From positions 682,001 through 746,000 of the forward strand of contig NZ_JACCFY010000001.1 of assembly GCF_013410745.1 (NCBI RefSeq): a DNA stretch of 64,000 nt, given 5' to 3'. Positions 1-8,667 of the stretch are shown here, piece after piece. A program made the position numbers and the translations under genes. Source of the DNA: Nesterenkonia xinjiangensis (GTDB taxonomy: Bacteria > Actinomycetota > Actinomycetes > Actinomycetales > Micrococcaceae). Each line of letters opens with the position of its first letter. Position 1 is the first letter of the stretch. Below the pieces are notes generated by a model. The model ran no database searches. It had not been told where the DNA came from and saw only the letters and a program-made list of their open reading frames with translations.

Positions 1-1365
1 AGCCTGACGGCCGTCGGGGTGATCTTCTCCCTCGCGATCGTGATGCTGGGCCTCTCCGCGGCGATCTTCGGCACCTGGGTGGACCGCAACGGGCCTCGCC
101 GAGCGATGATCGCCGCGGCCGTGTGCTGGGCGACGGGGTTCTTCGTCGGGGCGGCCGGGATCTTCACCTCGCAGCTGTGGCTGGTCTACCTGGGCTACGG
201 GGTGATCGGTGGCATCGGGCTCGGCATCGGCTACATCTCACCGGTCTCCACCCTGATGAAATGGTTCCCCGATCGGCCGGGGCTGGCCACCGGAATGGCC
301 ATCATGGGCTTCGGCGGCGGCGCGATGATCGCCAGCCCTCTCTCCTCCACCGCTCTGGGCCTCTATGACCCGGACTTCGACCCGGCCACCGGCATCTACT
401 CCGGAGCCGCCGTCGGCGGACTGTTCCTCACCCTGGGCGCGGTATACCTGGTGGTCATGCTCTTCGGCGCCTGGTTGGTGCGCGTGCCCGCGCCAGGTTG
501 GACCCCCGAGGGCTACGATCCCTCGCAGGAGAAGAGGAAGGCGCTGGTGACCAGCGGGCATGTGAGCGCCGACCGGGCGCTGCGCACCCCGCAGTTCTGG
601 CTGCTGTGGATCATCCTCTTCTGCAACGTGACCGCCGGCATCGGCATCCTGGAGCAGGCGGCACCGATGATCCAGGACTTCTTCCGGAGCGACGGCAGCA
701 CGGCGATCGCCGGCGCCGCGGCAGCCGGGTTCGTGGGTTTCCTCAGCCTGACCAACATGGCCGGACGCTTCGTGTGGTCCTCCACCTCCGACCTCGTGGG
801 GCGCAAGAACATCTACATGCTCTACCTGGGCGGCGGACTGGTGCTCTACACGCTGCTGGCCGTCCAGGGGCCGACGTCGGTGGTCCTGTTCATCATCCTG
901 GCCGGGATCATCCTCAGCTTCTACGGCGGCGGGTTCGCCACCATCCCTGCCTATCTGCGCGATCTCTTCGGCACCCTCGAGGTCGGGGCGATCCACGGTC
1001 GCCTGCTAACCGCCTGGTCCTGCGCAGGGGTCATGGGCCCGCTGATCATCAACGGGTTCCTCGACGCCCGCGGCGAGCCAGGCAACCTCACCGCCGCAGA
1101 CTATCGGCCCGCCCTTTTCACCATGGTGGGGCTGCTGGTGATCGGCCTGATCGCCAACGTCCTGGTCCGCGCGGTGGATGAGAAGCACCACGTCAGCACC
1201 GGGACACCCGCCGCCACGGCGACGTCGGCGACTTCCTCCGTCCCGGAGGTGGAACCGGCGGGCACTCCACGCGTGCCGGTCTGGCTGGCGTGGGCCGTGG
1301 TGTCGCTTCCCTTGGCGTACGGGGTGCTGCAGACGCTGAGCAACGCACTGGGACTCTTCGCCTGA
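1..1365 (+). CDS. MFS transporter, OFA (oxalate/formate antiporter-like) family, 5' end missing
   Basis: Polytopic inner-membrane carrier, probably for a small organic anion. The frame is open from base 1, so the N-terminus lies outside the window and the GTG at 19 is most likely an internal valine. The fragment shows about eleven hydrophobic segments, an MFS loop motif close to the start (GTWVDRNGPRR) and a second such loop after the central linker (SDLVGRKN). The long cytoplasmic linker in mid-protein and the last helix following a Ser/Thr/Ala-rich stretch resemble actinobacterial OFA proteins. The next gene is convergent, so no operon partner is visible. Substrate cannot be read from the sequence. 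Confidence 0.85.
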   Translation, partial: SLTAVGVIFSLAIVMLGLSAAIFGTWVDRNGPRRAMIAAAVCWATGFFVGAAGIFTSQLWLVYLGYGVIGGIGLGIGYISPVSTLMKWFPDRPGLATGMAIMGFGGGAMIASPLSSTALGLYDPDFDPATGIYSGAAVGGLFLTLGAVYLVVMLFGAWLVRVPAPGWTPEGYDPSQEKRKALVTSGHVSADRALRTPQFWLLWIILFCNVTAGIGILEQAAPMIQDFFRSDGSTAIAGAAAAGFVGFLSLTNMAGRFVWSSTSDLVGRKNIYMLYLGGGLVLYTLLAVQGPTSVVLFIILAGIILSFYGGGFATIPAYLRDLFGTLEVGAIHGRLLTAWSCAGVMGPLIINGFLDARGEPGNLTAADYRPALFTMVGLLVIGLIANVLVRAVDEKHHVSTGTPAATATSATSSVPEVEPAGTPRVPVWLAWAVVSLPLAYGVLQTLSNALGLFA

Positions 1366-1499
1366 CCTACCCCCGGGGGGACCCTCAGAGCCGGACCACC
1401 TCCGTGGGTTCCCTCAGGAATCGTGAGCGCCATCGACATTCGCAGGGCCTGGAGATCGTCCGCGGCTGAACGTGCCCCACTCCGGCTCAGTCCCAGTCG

Positions 1500-2504
1500 T
1501 CAGCCGCGGGACAGCAGCCCCTGGCGATCCAACCACTCGAACCAGAGATCCAGCCAGGCGTCCACCGGAGTGCCGGTGGCCCGGGCGCCGAAGCCGTGCA
1601 GCGCCCCGGGGTAGATGTGCCCCTCCACCGACGCCCCAGCGGTGCGCCAGGTGCTGATCAGCTCCAGCACATGGGCGGCGCAGAGCGGGTCGTGCACATC
1701 CACCACGGTGAACAGGTCCGGCAGGTGCCCAGCGACCTCGGCCGGCGGTCCGGGCAGCCTGCCCCCGTAGATGCAGGCCAGCGACGCGGGCCGGTTCGAT
1801 CGGTCTGCGGCGCTGACGGCGGCGGAGACGGCGTAGGCGCCGGCGGAGAAGCCGATCGCCGAGACCCGTGCCGGGTCGAGCCCCCACTGCCCTGCACGGT
1901 CACGGATCAGGGCGAGGCCCGTCTCGACGTCATCCACGGCCAGCCGCTGGTGCCCGCCGCGGGTGTCGACGACGTCGTGATCCTCGCGCGGGGTGAAGGC
2001 ATTCGCCAGGTGTCGCCCGAAGTCCTCGATGGTCTCCCCGGTGTGCCCGAGCCGGTACTTCAGCACGAAGGCCGCCACGCCGCGCTCGCGCAGCAGGTGC
2101 GCGACGTCGGCCCCTTCACTGTCCATGGAGAGCTTCAGGAAGGCCCCGCCGGGGGCGATGAGCACCGCCGCGCCGGTGGCCGTCCCCGGGTCCGGAAGGA
2201 ACGGGATCAGCGTGGGGTGGGTGACGTTGCGCAGCCGGAATCCGCCGTCGGTGCGGCGCAGGGCCTGTTCCTGGTCCGGGACGTCGCCGGTGGGCCGCAG
2301 CGGGATCTCCGGGCCGCTCGCGCCCAGCGCGCTGGGGGCGGCAAGGGTGAAGGCTGCGGCGAACTCCGCGGCGAGGTCCTCCAGGCTCGGTGCGGCAGAC
2401 GCGGGTGTGGGATCCGTGGGTGCGGGATCCGTGGCGGTTCCTCCTGCGGTCCGGTCTCTCGGCTGATCAGGCACGGGTCTCCCCCACGTCGTCGGAGCTG
2501 GCAT
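1500..2504 (-). CDS. alpha/beta hydrolase, acetyl-esterase/lipase-like
   Basis: Predicted cytoplasmic carboxylesterase of 334 residues. The nucleophile elbow GFSAG places Ser at about residue 220; an oxyanion-hole motif (APGG near 117-120) lies upstream, an acidic residue occurs in the VVDVHD segment and the catalytic His is in ALHGFG near the C-terminus. This arrangement matches the acetylxylan-esterase/BD-FAE branch of the fold. The first 40 residues are Pro/Thr/Ala-rich and include a short coding repeat (GGATCCGTGG twice at 2410-2435). The ATG at 2504 has an AAAGG element about 11 bases upstream. It is convergent with the MFS gene and downstream of an iron-transport permease, separated from it by a strong hairpin, so it is probably transcribed alone. 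True substrate unknown. Confidence 0.8.
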   Translation of the reverse strand: MPAPTTWGRPVPDQPRDRTAGGTATDPAPTDPTPASAAPSLEDLAAEFAAAFTLAAPSALGASGPEIPLRPTGDVPDQEQALRRTDGGFRLRNVTHPTLIPFLPDPGTATGAAVLIAPGGAFLKLSMDSEGADVAHLLRERGVAAFVLKYRLGHTGETIEDFGRHLANAFTPREDHDVVDTRGGHQRLAVDDVETGLALIRDRAGQWGLDPARVSAIGFSAGAYAVSAAVSAADRSNRPASLACIYGGRLPGPPAEVAGHLPDLFTVVDVHDPLCAAHVLELISTWRTAGASVEGHIYPGALHGFGARATGTPVDAWLDLWFEWLDRQGLLSRG

Positions 2505-2550
2505 CGGGTGGTCGCCTTTGACCCTATCCCACCGCAGGTGACGCGCATCA

Positions 2551-2586
2551 CCCTGCAGGAGCCCTCCTCGGAGGGCTCCTGCAGGG
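2551..2586 (-). terminator. Hairpin terminator after the FhuB-like gene
   Basis: A perfect 16-bp inverted repeat (arms 2551-2566 and 2571-2586) with a CTCG loop begins 8 bases beyond the permease stop codon. No U-tract follows, which is common for GC-rich actinobacterial terminators. Confidence 0.7.
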
Positions 2587-2594
2587 CCGACCGC

Positions 2595-4751
2595 TCAGGC
2601 GCGGGCGGGGGTGGTCGCGCGCGTGGTCTTCGCGGTGGACCGCCGGAGCAGCCACAGCAGGTAGGGAGGGCCGATGACGGCGACCACCAGGCCGGCGGGC
2701 AGCTGATCCGGGGCGATGATCGTGCGTCCGAAGGTGTCGGAGAGCGAGACCAGGGCTGCGCCGAGCATCGCCGAGATCGGCAGGAACCAGCGGTGCTCGC
2801 GGCCCACCAGCATCCGCGCCAGGTGCGGGGCGGCCAGGCCCACGAAGCTGATCACACCGACGGCGATCACCGCCACCGCCGCCAGCAGCACCGCGATGAT
2901 CAGCGCGACGCCCCTGACCACCGGCAGCGCGACGCCGAGGATCCGTGGGGTGATGTCATCGATGCCGACCAGGTCCAGCTCGCGGCGCAGCACCAGCAGC
3001 ACCGGTACGGCGGCCAGCAGCACCACGAGCATCGGCCCCAGGTCGCGCCAGGCGGTGCCGAAGGTCGAGCCGCCGAGCCAGGAGATCGCCATCGCCTGGT
3101 TGTGGGGATGAGCGGTGGAGATCAGCAGCTGGGTGATCGCCTGGGCGGCGGTCATCACGCCGATGCCCACCAGCACCACCTTCTCCGGGGAGCTGGTGCG
3201 CGAACTGGCCAGGACGAAGACGATCAGCCCTGCCAGGATCGCGCCTGCCGCCGCCCCGGCGGACATCGTCCAGGCGGATCCGGAGGGAAGCACGATCAGC
3301 GCGATCACCGCCCCCGCACCGCCGGAGGCCGCCACGCCCAGGATGCCAGGTTCGGCCAGCGGGTTGCGGGTCACCGTCTGCACCAGCCCGCCGGCCACCG
3401 CGAGCACCGCGCCGGCCAACAGCGCGGCGGCGACCCGGGGCGCCCGGAAGTCCAGGGCGATCTCGATCGCCCGCGGCGCCTGTCCCTGCAGCCACAGCGT
3501 GAGGTCCCCCGCGCGCAGCCACCAGTCACCCAGCAGCATCCCGGCGGCCGCCAGCACCAGAAGCAGCGCCCCGACGACGACCGCAACCATGACACGGCGG
3601 GAGAGGCGCACCCCGCTGGGCAGCCCCAGCGCCGCGATCTCCTGACTGCCGCCGCCGCTGCGCATCCGCAGGGCGATCACCACCAGGAACACCGCTCCGA
3701 TCAACGAGGTCACCACCCCGGTGGGGATGCCGACCGCCAGGTTCAGGTCCCTGAAGCCGAAGACTCCGCCCAGGAAAATCCCTCGGACCCCGACGTCGGC
3801 ACCGATCACGATGAGCGCCCCGAGCAGCCCCGAGCCCGCCATGGCCCAGCCGAAGCGGCCGAATCGGATCACCCGGGTGGAGAGCAGCCGGATGATCGCC
3901 GGGGCGCAGAGCCCCACGAAGCCCAGCGGCCCGACCATGGTGACCGCTGAGGAGGCCAGGACCACCGAGCAGACCAGCAGCCCGGCGCGGACAAGACCGA
4001 CGTTGACGCCCATCGACTGCGCGGTGTCGCTGCCCAGGGAGAGCACGTCGGTGGCACGGGCCAGCAGCACCAGCACCACCAGGGCTGCGAGCACCACCGG
4101 CAGCAGCCCGACCACTCCGCTGATCCCGGAGAGGTTCAGGGTTCCCGCGCCCCAGAGGAACAGCCCTTGGGTGGACTGGGCATGGATCATCAGAAGTGCG
4201 GAGGTCACCGAGGCCAACCCCATGGCGACCACGGTCCCGGCCAGCACCAGACGGATCGGCGCCGACTCGGAGAATCCGGTGAGCGCCAGCACCAGGCCGG
4301 CGGCCGCGAACCCTCCGAGGAAGGCCAGCGCCGCGGAGCTCAGCAGCGGCAGGGACAGTCCGAAGGCCGCCGCCGCCGTGAGCGCCAGATGCGCCCCGGC
4401 GTTGACCGCCAGAGTGTCCGGGGAGGCGAGCGGATTGCGCGTCATGGCCTGCAGCGCGCAACCCGCGATGCCCAACACGACACCCACCACCAGGCCCCCG
4501 ATCAGCCGCGGCAGCCGGGAGTCGAGGGCGATGGCGGAGAGCTGGGCGTCCTCCCCGGTGAGGACGGCGGACAGCAGATCCCGGGCGGAGACCCCGGAGG
4601 TGCCCTGGGTGACATGCACGGCGCTGAGCACCACCAGGGTCCCCAGCCCCACCACGAGGGTGAGCACGACCAGGAGATGGGCCCTGGCCGGGGTGGTGCG
4701 CTCCACGGCTGCGCTGGTGCGCACCGTCAGGGCGTCTGTCTGCTGTGTCAT
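2595..4751 (-). CDS. Fused double FecCD-type Fe(III)-siderophore permease (FhuB-like)
   Basis: Inner-membrane channel of a type II ABC importer for ferric siderophores, 718 residues, about twice the usual FecCD length. Two homologous halves are visible: the first has the RLPRLIGGLVVGVVLGIAG and MTRNPLASPD signatures near residues 80-115, the second has APRVAAALLAGAVLAVAGG and VTRNPLAEPG near 435-470. Each half ends with the usual GLAAPH/GLCAPA coupling segment. A single chain carrying both halves would replace the usual heterodimer, as in FhuB. It lies downstream of a binding lipoprotein (54-bp gap) and an ATPase on the same strand, so these three form one importer. Confidence 0.93.
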   Translation of the reverse strand: MTQQTDALTVRTSAAVERTTPARAHLLVVLTLVVGLGTLVVLSAVHVTQGTSGVSARDLLSAVLTGEDAQLSAIALDSRLPRLIGGLVVGVVLGIAGCALQAMTRNPLASPDTLAVNAGAHLALTAAAAFGLSLPLLSSAALAFLGGFAAAGLVLALTGFSESAPIRLVLAGTVVAMGLASVTSALLMIHAQSTQGLFLWGAGTLNLSGISGVVGLLPVVLAALVVLVLLARATDVLSLGSDTAQSMGVNVGLVRAGLLVCSVVLASSAVTMVGPLGFVGLCAPAIIRLLSTRVIRFGRFGWAMAGSGLLGALIVIGADVGVRGIFLGGVFGFRDLNLAVGIPTGVVTSLIGAVFLVVIALRMRSGGGSQEIAALGLPSGVRLSRRVMVAVVVGALLLVLAAAGMLLGDWWLRAGDLTLWLQGQAPRAIEIALDFRAPRVAAALLAGAVLAVAGGLVQTVTRNPLAEPGILGVAASGGAGAVIALIVLPSGSAWTMSAGAAAGAILAGLIVFVLASSRTSSPEKVVLVGIGVMTAAQAITQLLISTAHPHNQAMAISWLGGSTFGTAWRDLGPMLVVLLAAVPVLLVLRRELDLVGIDDITPRILGVALPVVRGVALIIAVLLAAVAVIAVGVISFVGLAAPHLARMLVGREHRWFLPISAMLGAALVSLSDTFGRTIIAPDQLPAGLVVAVIGPPYLLWLLRRSTAKTTRATTPARA

Positions 4752-4805
4752 ATGCCGTCCGCCGGGGTGCGGTCCGCTCTCACGCTGCTCATCCGGTGGA
4801 GGTGA

Positions 4806-5813
4806 TCAGGCGTCGTCGGCGACGGTCTCGGAGAGCTGGTCGGTCCACTGCATGGCCGAGCCAGGGCCGCCGTAGAGCCAGGTGCGCTCGATGGCGTGCA
4901 TGCGGTCGTTCTCCACGAAGCCCAGCGAGTTCCAGGTCGAGTTGTCCTCCAGCGGTGCGAAGGGGTCCTCCGGCTCGCTGGAGGCGGTCCACCAGAAGAA
5001 CTCGGTGTCCTCGGGAAGGGCGGTCAGGCCCTCGGTGTCGGAGGAGCTGATCGCCCACCCGGCGTCGCCTTCCTCCTCCCAGGCGGGAGTCAGGCCGATC
5101 TCCTCGCCGATGGCGCTGACCATGGCGCCGGGGCCGTGCAGACGGAAGGTGGCGGTGTTGCCCTCCACCGAGGGGTACACGACCACGAAGGGGGTCCCGT
5201 CGGCGTCCGCCTCGGAGAGGCGGTTCCGGGCGTCTTCGAGGTTCTGCTCATAGTCGCCCCAGACCTGCTCAGCCTCGTCCTGGGCACCGAGCAGCTCGGC
5301 GGTCTGGAAGAAGGTGCGCTCCATGTGCCCCAGTGGGTCGGAGGCATCGGCGGACTCCTGGAGCACCACCGGGGCGATGTCCTGCAGGTCCTCGAGCAGG
5401 CCCTCGGGCACGGACTCCTCGGCACCGATGATCAGGTCCGGGTTGGCCTGGCCGATGGCCTCGATGCTGGGCTCGGTGCGCAGCCCGACGTCGACGATGT
5501 CCTCATCGACGTCTGCGGCGGAAGCCCAGGCCTCATAGCCTTCGAGGTCGGCCACGCCGACGTGGGTGCCGCCGAGCATCTCGACGTTCTCCGTCTGGAC
5601 CCATTCCAGGGTGACCACGCGCTGAGCGGGAGCGTCGAGGGTGATCTCCTCCCCGGCGTGGTCGGTGACGGTGACCGGACCGGCCTCGGAGTCGGAGTCG
5701 GAGTCGGCATCGGCGTCGTCGACCTCGGTGGTGCCGCAGGCGGTCAGCGCCAGCGAGCCGACGGCCGCCAGTGAGAGCAGCCAGCGTGTGGAGGAGGTGT
5801 CGGTGAGGGTCAT
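4806..5813 (-). CDS. Siderophore-binding lipoprotein of an Fe(III) ABC importer
   Basis: Extracytoplasmic solute receptor of 335 residues. The N-terminal signal ends in a lipobox (LALTAC), followed by an acidic linker rich in Asp, Ser and Glu that would tether the domain to the membrane. The fold looks like the TroA/FhuD helical-backbone class, starting VTVTDHAGEEITLDAPAQRVV. The start at 5813 has a good ribosome site (GGAAGGA). The protein is markedly acidic, consistent with an exposed protein in a salt-tolerant Gram-positive. It sits between its ATPase and the fused permease. Ligand type (hydroxamate or catecholate) cannot be told. Confidence 0.9.
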   Translation of the reverse strand: MTLTDTSSTRWLLSLAAVGSLALTACGTTEVDDADADSDSDSEAGPVTVTDHAGEEITLDAPAQRVVTLEWVQTENVEMLGGTHVGVADLEGYEAWASAADVDEDIVDVGLRTEPSIEAIGQANPDLIIGAEESVPEGLLEDLQDIAPVVLQESADASDPLGHMERTFFQTAELLGAQDEAEQVWGDYEQNLEDARNRLSEADADGTPFVVVYPSVEGNTATFRLHGPGAMVSAIGEEIGLTPAWEEEGDAGWAISSSDTEGLTALPEDTEFFWWTASSEPEDPFAPLEDNSTWNSLGFVENDRMHAIERTWLYGGPGSAMQWTDQLSETVADDA

Positions 5814-5915
5814 GGTGTCCTTCCGGAGTGAGGGTGAGGGGCGCTTGGGGCGACGCCCACAGCCTGTCCGGGCGTGAAGACGCAGCCCGGACGGGCGTGG
5901 GAGGTTCTGGTCGGG

Positions 5916-6791
5916 TCAGGCGGGAATCGGCAGGCGCTGCGCGGCCGGGACGTCGATCCCCGCCCGTCCCCGGCGCCCGGCACGCTGCGCACGGACAGCG
6001 AGGCCGCCGTCCGGCAGGGGCGCCACGTGGATCGGGACTCCGTAGACCTGGCTGAGCAGCTCGGAGGTCATCACCTGGGGCGGAGGGCCGGCAGCGACCA
6101 CGGCACCCTCCTGCAGCAGGACCACATGATCGGCGATGTCAGCGGCCTGCTCGAGGTCGTGGAGCACGACGCCGACGGTCAGCCGGTGGACGTCAGCCAG
6201 GTCCCGGATGAGGTCCAGCAGGCTCATCTGATGTCTGAGGTCGAGGAACGTGGTGGGTTCGTCGAGCAGCAGCACATCGGTCTGCTGGGCGAGGCAGGTG
6301 GCCAGCCAGACCCGCTGGAGCTGCCCTCCGGAGAGCTCGCTGACCGGCCGGTGCATGAGCTCCTCGAGGCCGGCGAGCGCCAGCGCCCCGTCCACGGCCG
6401 CGGTGCCGCCGGGGTCGGTCCTGCGAAAGCGCCCTCGGTGAGGGTGCCGGCCCAGTTCGACCACCTCCGCCACGGTAAGCCCGGTGGGGGTGGGGCGCTG
6501 CTGGGCGAGGATGGTGAGGCGCTTCGCGAAGCTGCGCGGCGAGAAGCTACTGATGTCCACGTCGTCGAGAGCCACCTCACCGTCGGCATCGACCAAGCGG
6601 CACATGCCGCGCAGCAGGGTGGTCTTGCCACTGCCGTTGGGGCCGATCAACGCGGTCACGCCTCCGGGGACGAGTTCGACGTCGACGCCGTGGACGACAC
6701 GCTGGGCACCGTAGGAGACGGACACGCCGCTCCCCCGGAGCGAGGTGCTGGGCTTCTGCGCGGGGTTCCGCTGCGCCGGATCATTTTCCAC
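5916..6791 (-). CDS. Fe(III)-siderophore ABC transporter ATPase (FecE/FhuC-like)
   Basis: Cytoplasmic nucleotide-binding subunit, 291 residues. Walker A GPNGSGKTT begins near residue 50, the signature is LSGGQLQRVW, and Walker B LLLDEPTTFLD follows; the D-loop and switch His (VVLHDLEQAAD) are present. The GTG at 6791 is the only good in-frame start; the ribosome site is weak. It follows the other importer's ATPase after 33 bases and precedes its own binding protein after about 100 bases, so it could be co-transcribed with the upstream operon or use its own promoter near the candidate iron box at 6810-6828. Confidence 0.92.
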   Translation of the reverse strand: MENDPAQRNPAQKPSTSLRGSGVSVSYGAQRVVHGVDVELVPGGVTALIGPNGSGKTTLLRGMCRLVDADGEVALDDVDISSFSPRSFAKRLTILAQQRPTPTGLTVAEVVELGRHPHRGRFRRTDPGGTAAVDGALALAGLEELMHRPVSELSGGQLQRVWLATCLAQQTDVLLLDEPTTFLDLRHQMSLLDLIRDLADVHRLTVGVVLHDLEQAADIADHVVLLQEGAVVAAGPPPQVMTSELLSQVYGVPIHVAPLPDGGLAVRAQRAGRRGRAGIDVPAAQRLPIPA

Positions 6792-6809
6792 ATCTGCATC
6801 TTACTCAAT

Positions 6810-6828
6810 GAAGCATAGGGTGTCCTAA
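6810..6828 (-). promoter_or_regulatory. Candidate DtxR/IdeR iron box
   Basis: Read on the minus strand, the 19-mer starting TTAGGACACCCTA matches about 12 of 19 positions of the DtxR/IdeR consensus, including the complete left TTAGG. It overlaps the stop of the upstream ATPase gene and lies about 20 bases before the next ATPase start. The position suits iron repression, but the match is imperfect and made by eye. Confidence 0.3.
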
Positions 6829-7646
6829 CACATCCGTTCGGGACTGGCCCGACGGGCGCAGGGAACCACCATGGGGCTTCCGGCCTGCGGATCCGGCACC
6901 AGCTCGGAATCCAGGGAGAACACCTCGGAGACGGTGGATGGGGTGAGGACCTCCTGCGGATCACCGGCGGCGAAGATCTCCCCCCGCCGCATCACCACCA
7001 GGTGGTCGGCGTAGCGAGCCGCCTGGTTCAGATCATGCAGGACCGCCACGACCGAGCGTCCCTGATCCCGGATGTCTTGGCACAGGTGAAGGACCTCGAC
7101 CTGGTGTGCGATATCCAGGGCCGAGGTCGGCTCGTCCAACAGCACCAGGTCGGTGTCCTGAGCCAGCACCATAGCGATCCATGCCCGCTGGCGCTGTCCG
7201 CCTGAGAGGTCTTCGGCGCGGGCCCCTCCCAGATCCGTGATCCCGGTGGCCTCCATGGCCAGCTCGATGGCCTCATCGTCCCCTGGCAGCCATTGACGCA
7301 GGGGCGAGTGGTAGGGGTGCCTCCCGCGGGCCACCAACGATCGCATCGTGATCCCGTCCGGCACCACCGGCGACTGCGGCAGCAGGCCGATGCGCCGGGC
7401 CAGCTGCCTGCTGCGCCACTGGGTCAACGGGACGTCGTCGAGCTCCACCGTGCCGCGCTGAGGCCTGAGGGTCCGGGCCAGGGCCTTGAGCAGAGTGGAT
7501 TTCCCGCAGCCGTTGGGACCGATGATCGCGGTGAACCTCTGCAGCGGCACGGTGAAGTCCAGCCTGTCGAGCACCGGCTCAGCACCGTAACCGACGGTGA
7601 CGCCTCGGGCCCGGAGCCCAGCAGCCCTGCTCGTGTGGTCACGCAC
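6825..7646 (-). CDS. Fe(III)-siderophore ABC transporter ATPase (FepC-like)
   Basis: Cytoplasmic ATPase of 273 residues driving the second importer. Walker A GPNGCGKST at residues 43-51, signature DLSGGQRQRAW, Walker B LVLLDEPTSALD and the switch region VVAVLHDLNQAARYAD are intact. The GTG at 7646 has AGGAAGG seven bases upstream and overlaps the 3' end of the preceding permease gene by 8 bases, so translation is probably coupled. It is the last gene of a binding protein-permease-permease-ATPase operon running from 10803. Confidence 0.93.
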   Translation of the reverse strand: MRDHTSRAAGLRARGVTVGYGAEPVLDRLDFTVPLQRFTAIIGPNGCGKSTLLKALARTLRPQRGTVELDDVPLTQWRSRQLARRIGLLPQSPVVPDGITMRSLVARGRHPYHSPLRQWLPGDDEAIELAMEATGITDLGGARAEDLSGGQRQRAWIAMVLAQDTDLVLLDEPTSALDIAHQVEVLHLCQDIRDQGRSVVAVLHDLNQAARYADHLVVMRRGEIFAAGDPQEVLTPSTVSEVFSLDSELVPDPQAGSPMVVPCARRASPERMC

Positions 7647-8667
7647 TGGCCTTCCTCCATTCGTGAATGAGCAGGTATCCCAGGTACACGCCGCCGAGCC
7701 CGGCGGTGACGATCCCCACAGGGAGCCCGTCGAGGACTGACAGCTGCTGGACGAGGAGGTCCGCGGAGACCACGATCAGCGCGCCGAGGGTAGCCGAGGC
7801 CGCCAGATTCGCTCCGGGGCGACGCGTCAGCCGCCGGGCGATATGCGGTGCCGTCAGGGCGACGAAGGCGATCGGACCGGCCACGGCGACGGCGACGGCG
7901 GCCAGCAGGACGGCCAGGATGATGGCCGCCGTCCTGACCCGAACCGCCCCGACCCCCAGAGAGTCGGCAAGGTCGTCCCCCAGGTCCATCAGGGTGAGCC
8001 GGTGACTCAGCAGCAGGACCAGCGGCGCGAGGACCAGCAGTGAAGCACCGATGAGCCCCGCATCCTGGAACGTGCGGGTGCCCAGCGAACCCACCAGATA
8101 GGCCGCCAGCTGATGGGCGCTGTCACGCAGACCGACCGCCACCACGTACTGGGTGATGGCATGCGCCATGGCCGAGACCGCGATGCCGGTGACGATCACC
8201 CGGGCCGGAGAGGAGAATCCACGACCGGTGGCCTGATGCACCAGCAGCGCGGCAGCCCCGGCGCCGAGCACGGCACCCATCATGGCTGGGACCTGGCCCG
8301 GCCACCACAGCGTGGCCAGTGCGACGCCGGCTCCGGCGCCCGCCCCCAGGCCGATCACGTCCGGGCTGCCGAGGGGGTTGCGGGTCACCGTCTGGAAGAG
8401 CGCGCCGGCGAGTCCCAGCGCTACGCCCACTCCCACGGCGACGATCACCCGAGGACCCCGCAGCCGCTCCAGCACGAACCCCGCCGCCGCGTCCCCTTCG
8501 ACACCACGCAGATGGCTGATCACCGCCGCGGGCCAGCTGCCCTGCGGGCCTGTCCCGAGGGTGAAGACCACCAGCGCCAGCACCAGCACCCAGATCAGCA
8601 CTGTGACCGTGGCCGCGCGGCGGTCCACGGACAGCGCGACGGCGGTCCCGATGCGCATCACCGTCAC
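7639..8667 (-). CDS. FecCD-type Fe(III)-siderophore permease (FepG-like)
   Basis: Inner-membrane permease of 342 residues with about nine to ten transmembrane segments. FecCD hallmarks are RGPRVIVAVGVGVALGLAGA, VTRNPLGSPDVIGLGAGA and VALTAPHIARRL. The GTG start at 8667 overlaps the stop of the previous permease in a GTGA arrangement, which favours equal production of two partners that form a heterodimeric channel. The ATPase gene follows with an 8-bp overlap. Confidence 0.93.
   Translation of the reverse strand: MTVMRIGTAVALSVDRRAATVTVLIWVLVLALVVFTLGTGPQGSWPAAVISHLRGVEGDAAAGFVLERLRGPRVIVAVGVGVALGLAGALFQTVTRNPLGSPDVIGLGAGAGAGVALATLWWPGQVPAMMGAVLGAGAAALLVHQATGRGFSSPARVIVTGIAVSAMAHAITQYVVAVGLRDSAHQLAAYLVGSLGTRTFQDAGLIGASLLVLAPLVLLLSHRLTLMDLGDDLADSLGVGAVRVRTAAIILAVLLAAVAVAVAGPIAFVALTAPHIARRLTRRPGANLAASATLGALIVVSADLLVQQLSVLDGLPVGIVTAGLGGVYLGYLLIHEWRKASA

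Noticed and set aside
1596-3950. 784-codon plus-strand open frame
   Set aside because: Runs antisense to the esterase and FhuB-like genes; the translation is dominated by Arg, Gly, Gln, His and Pro with no domain, typical of GC-rich shadow frames.
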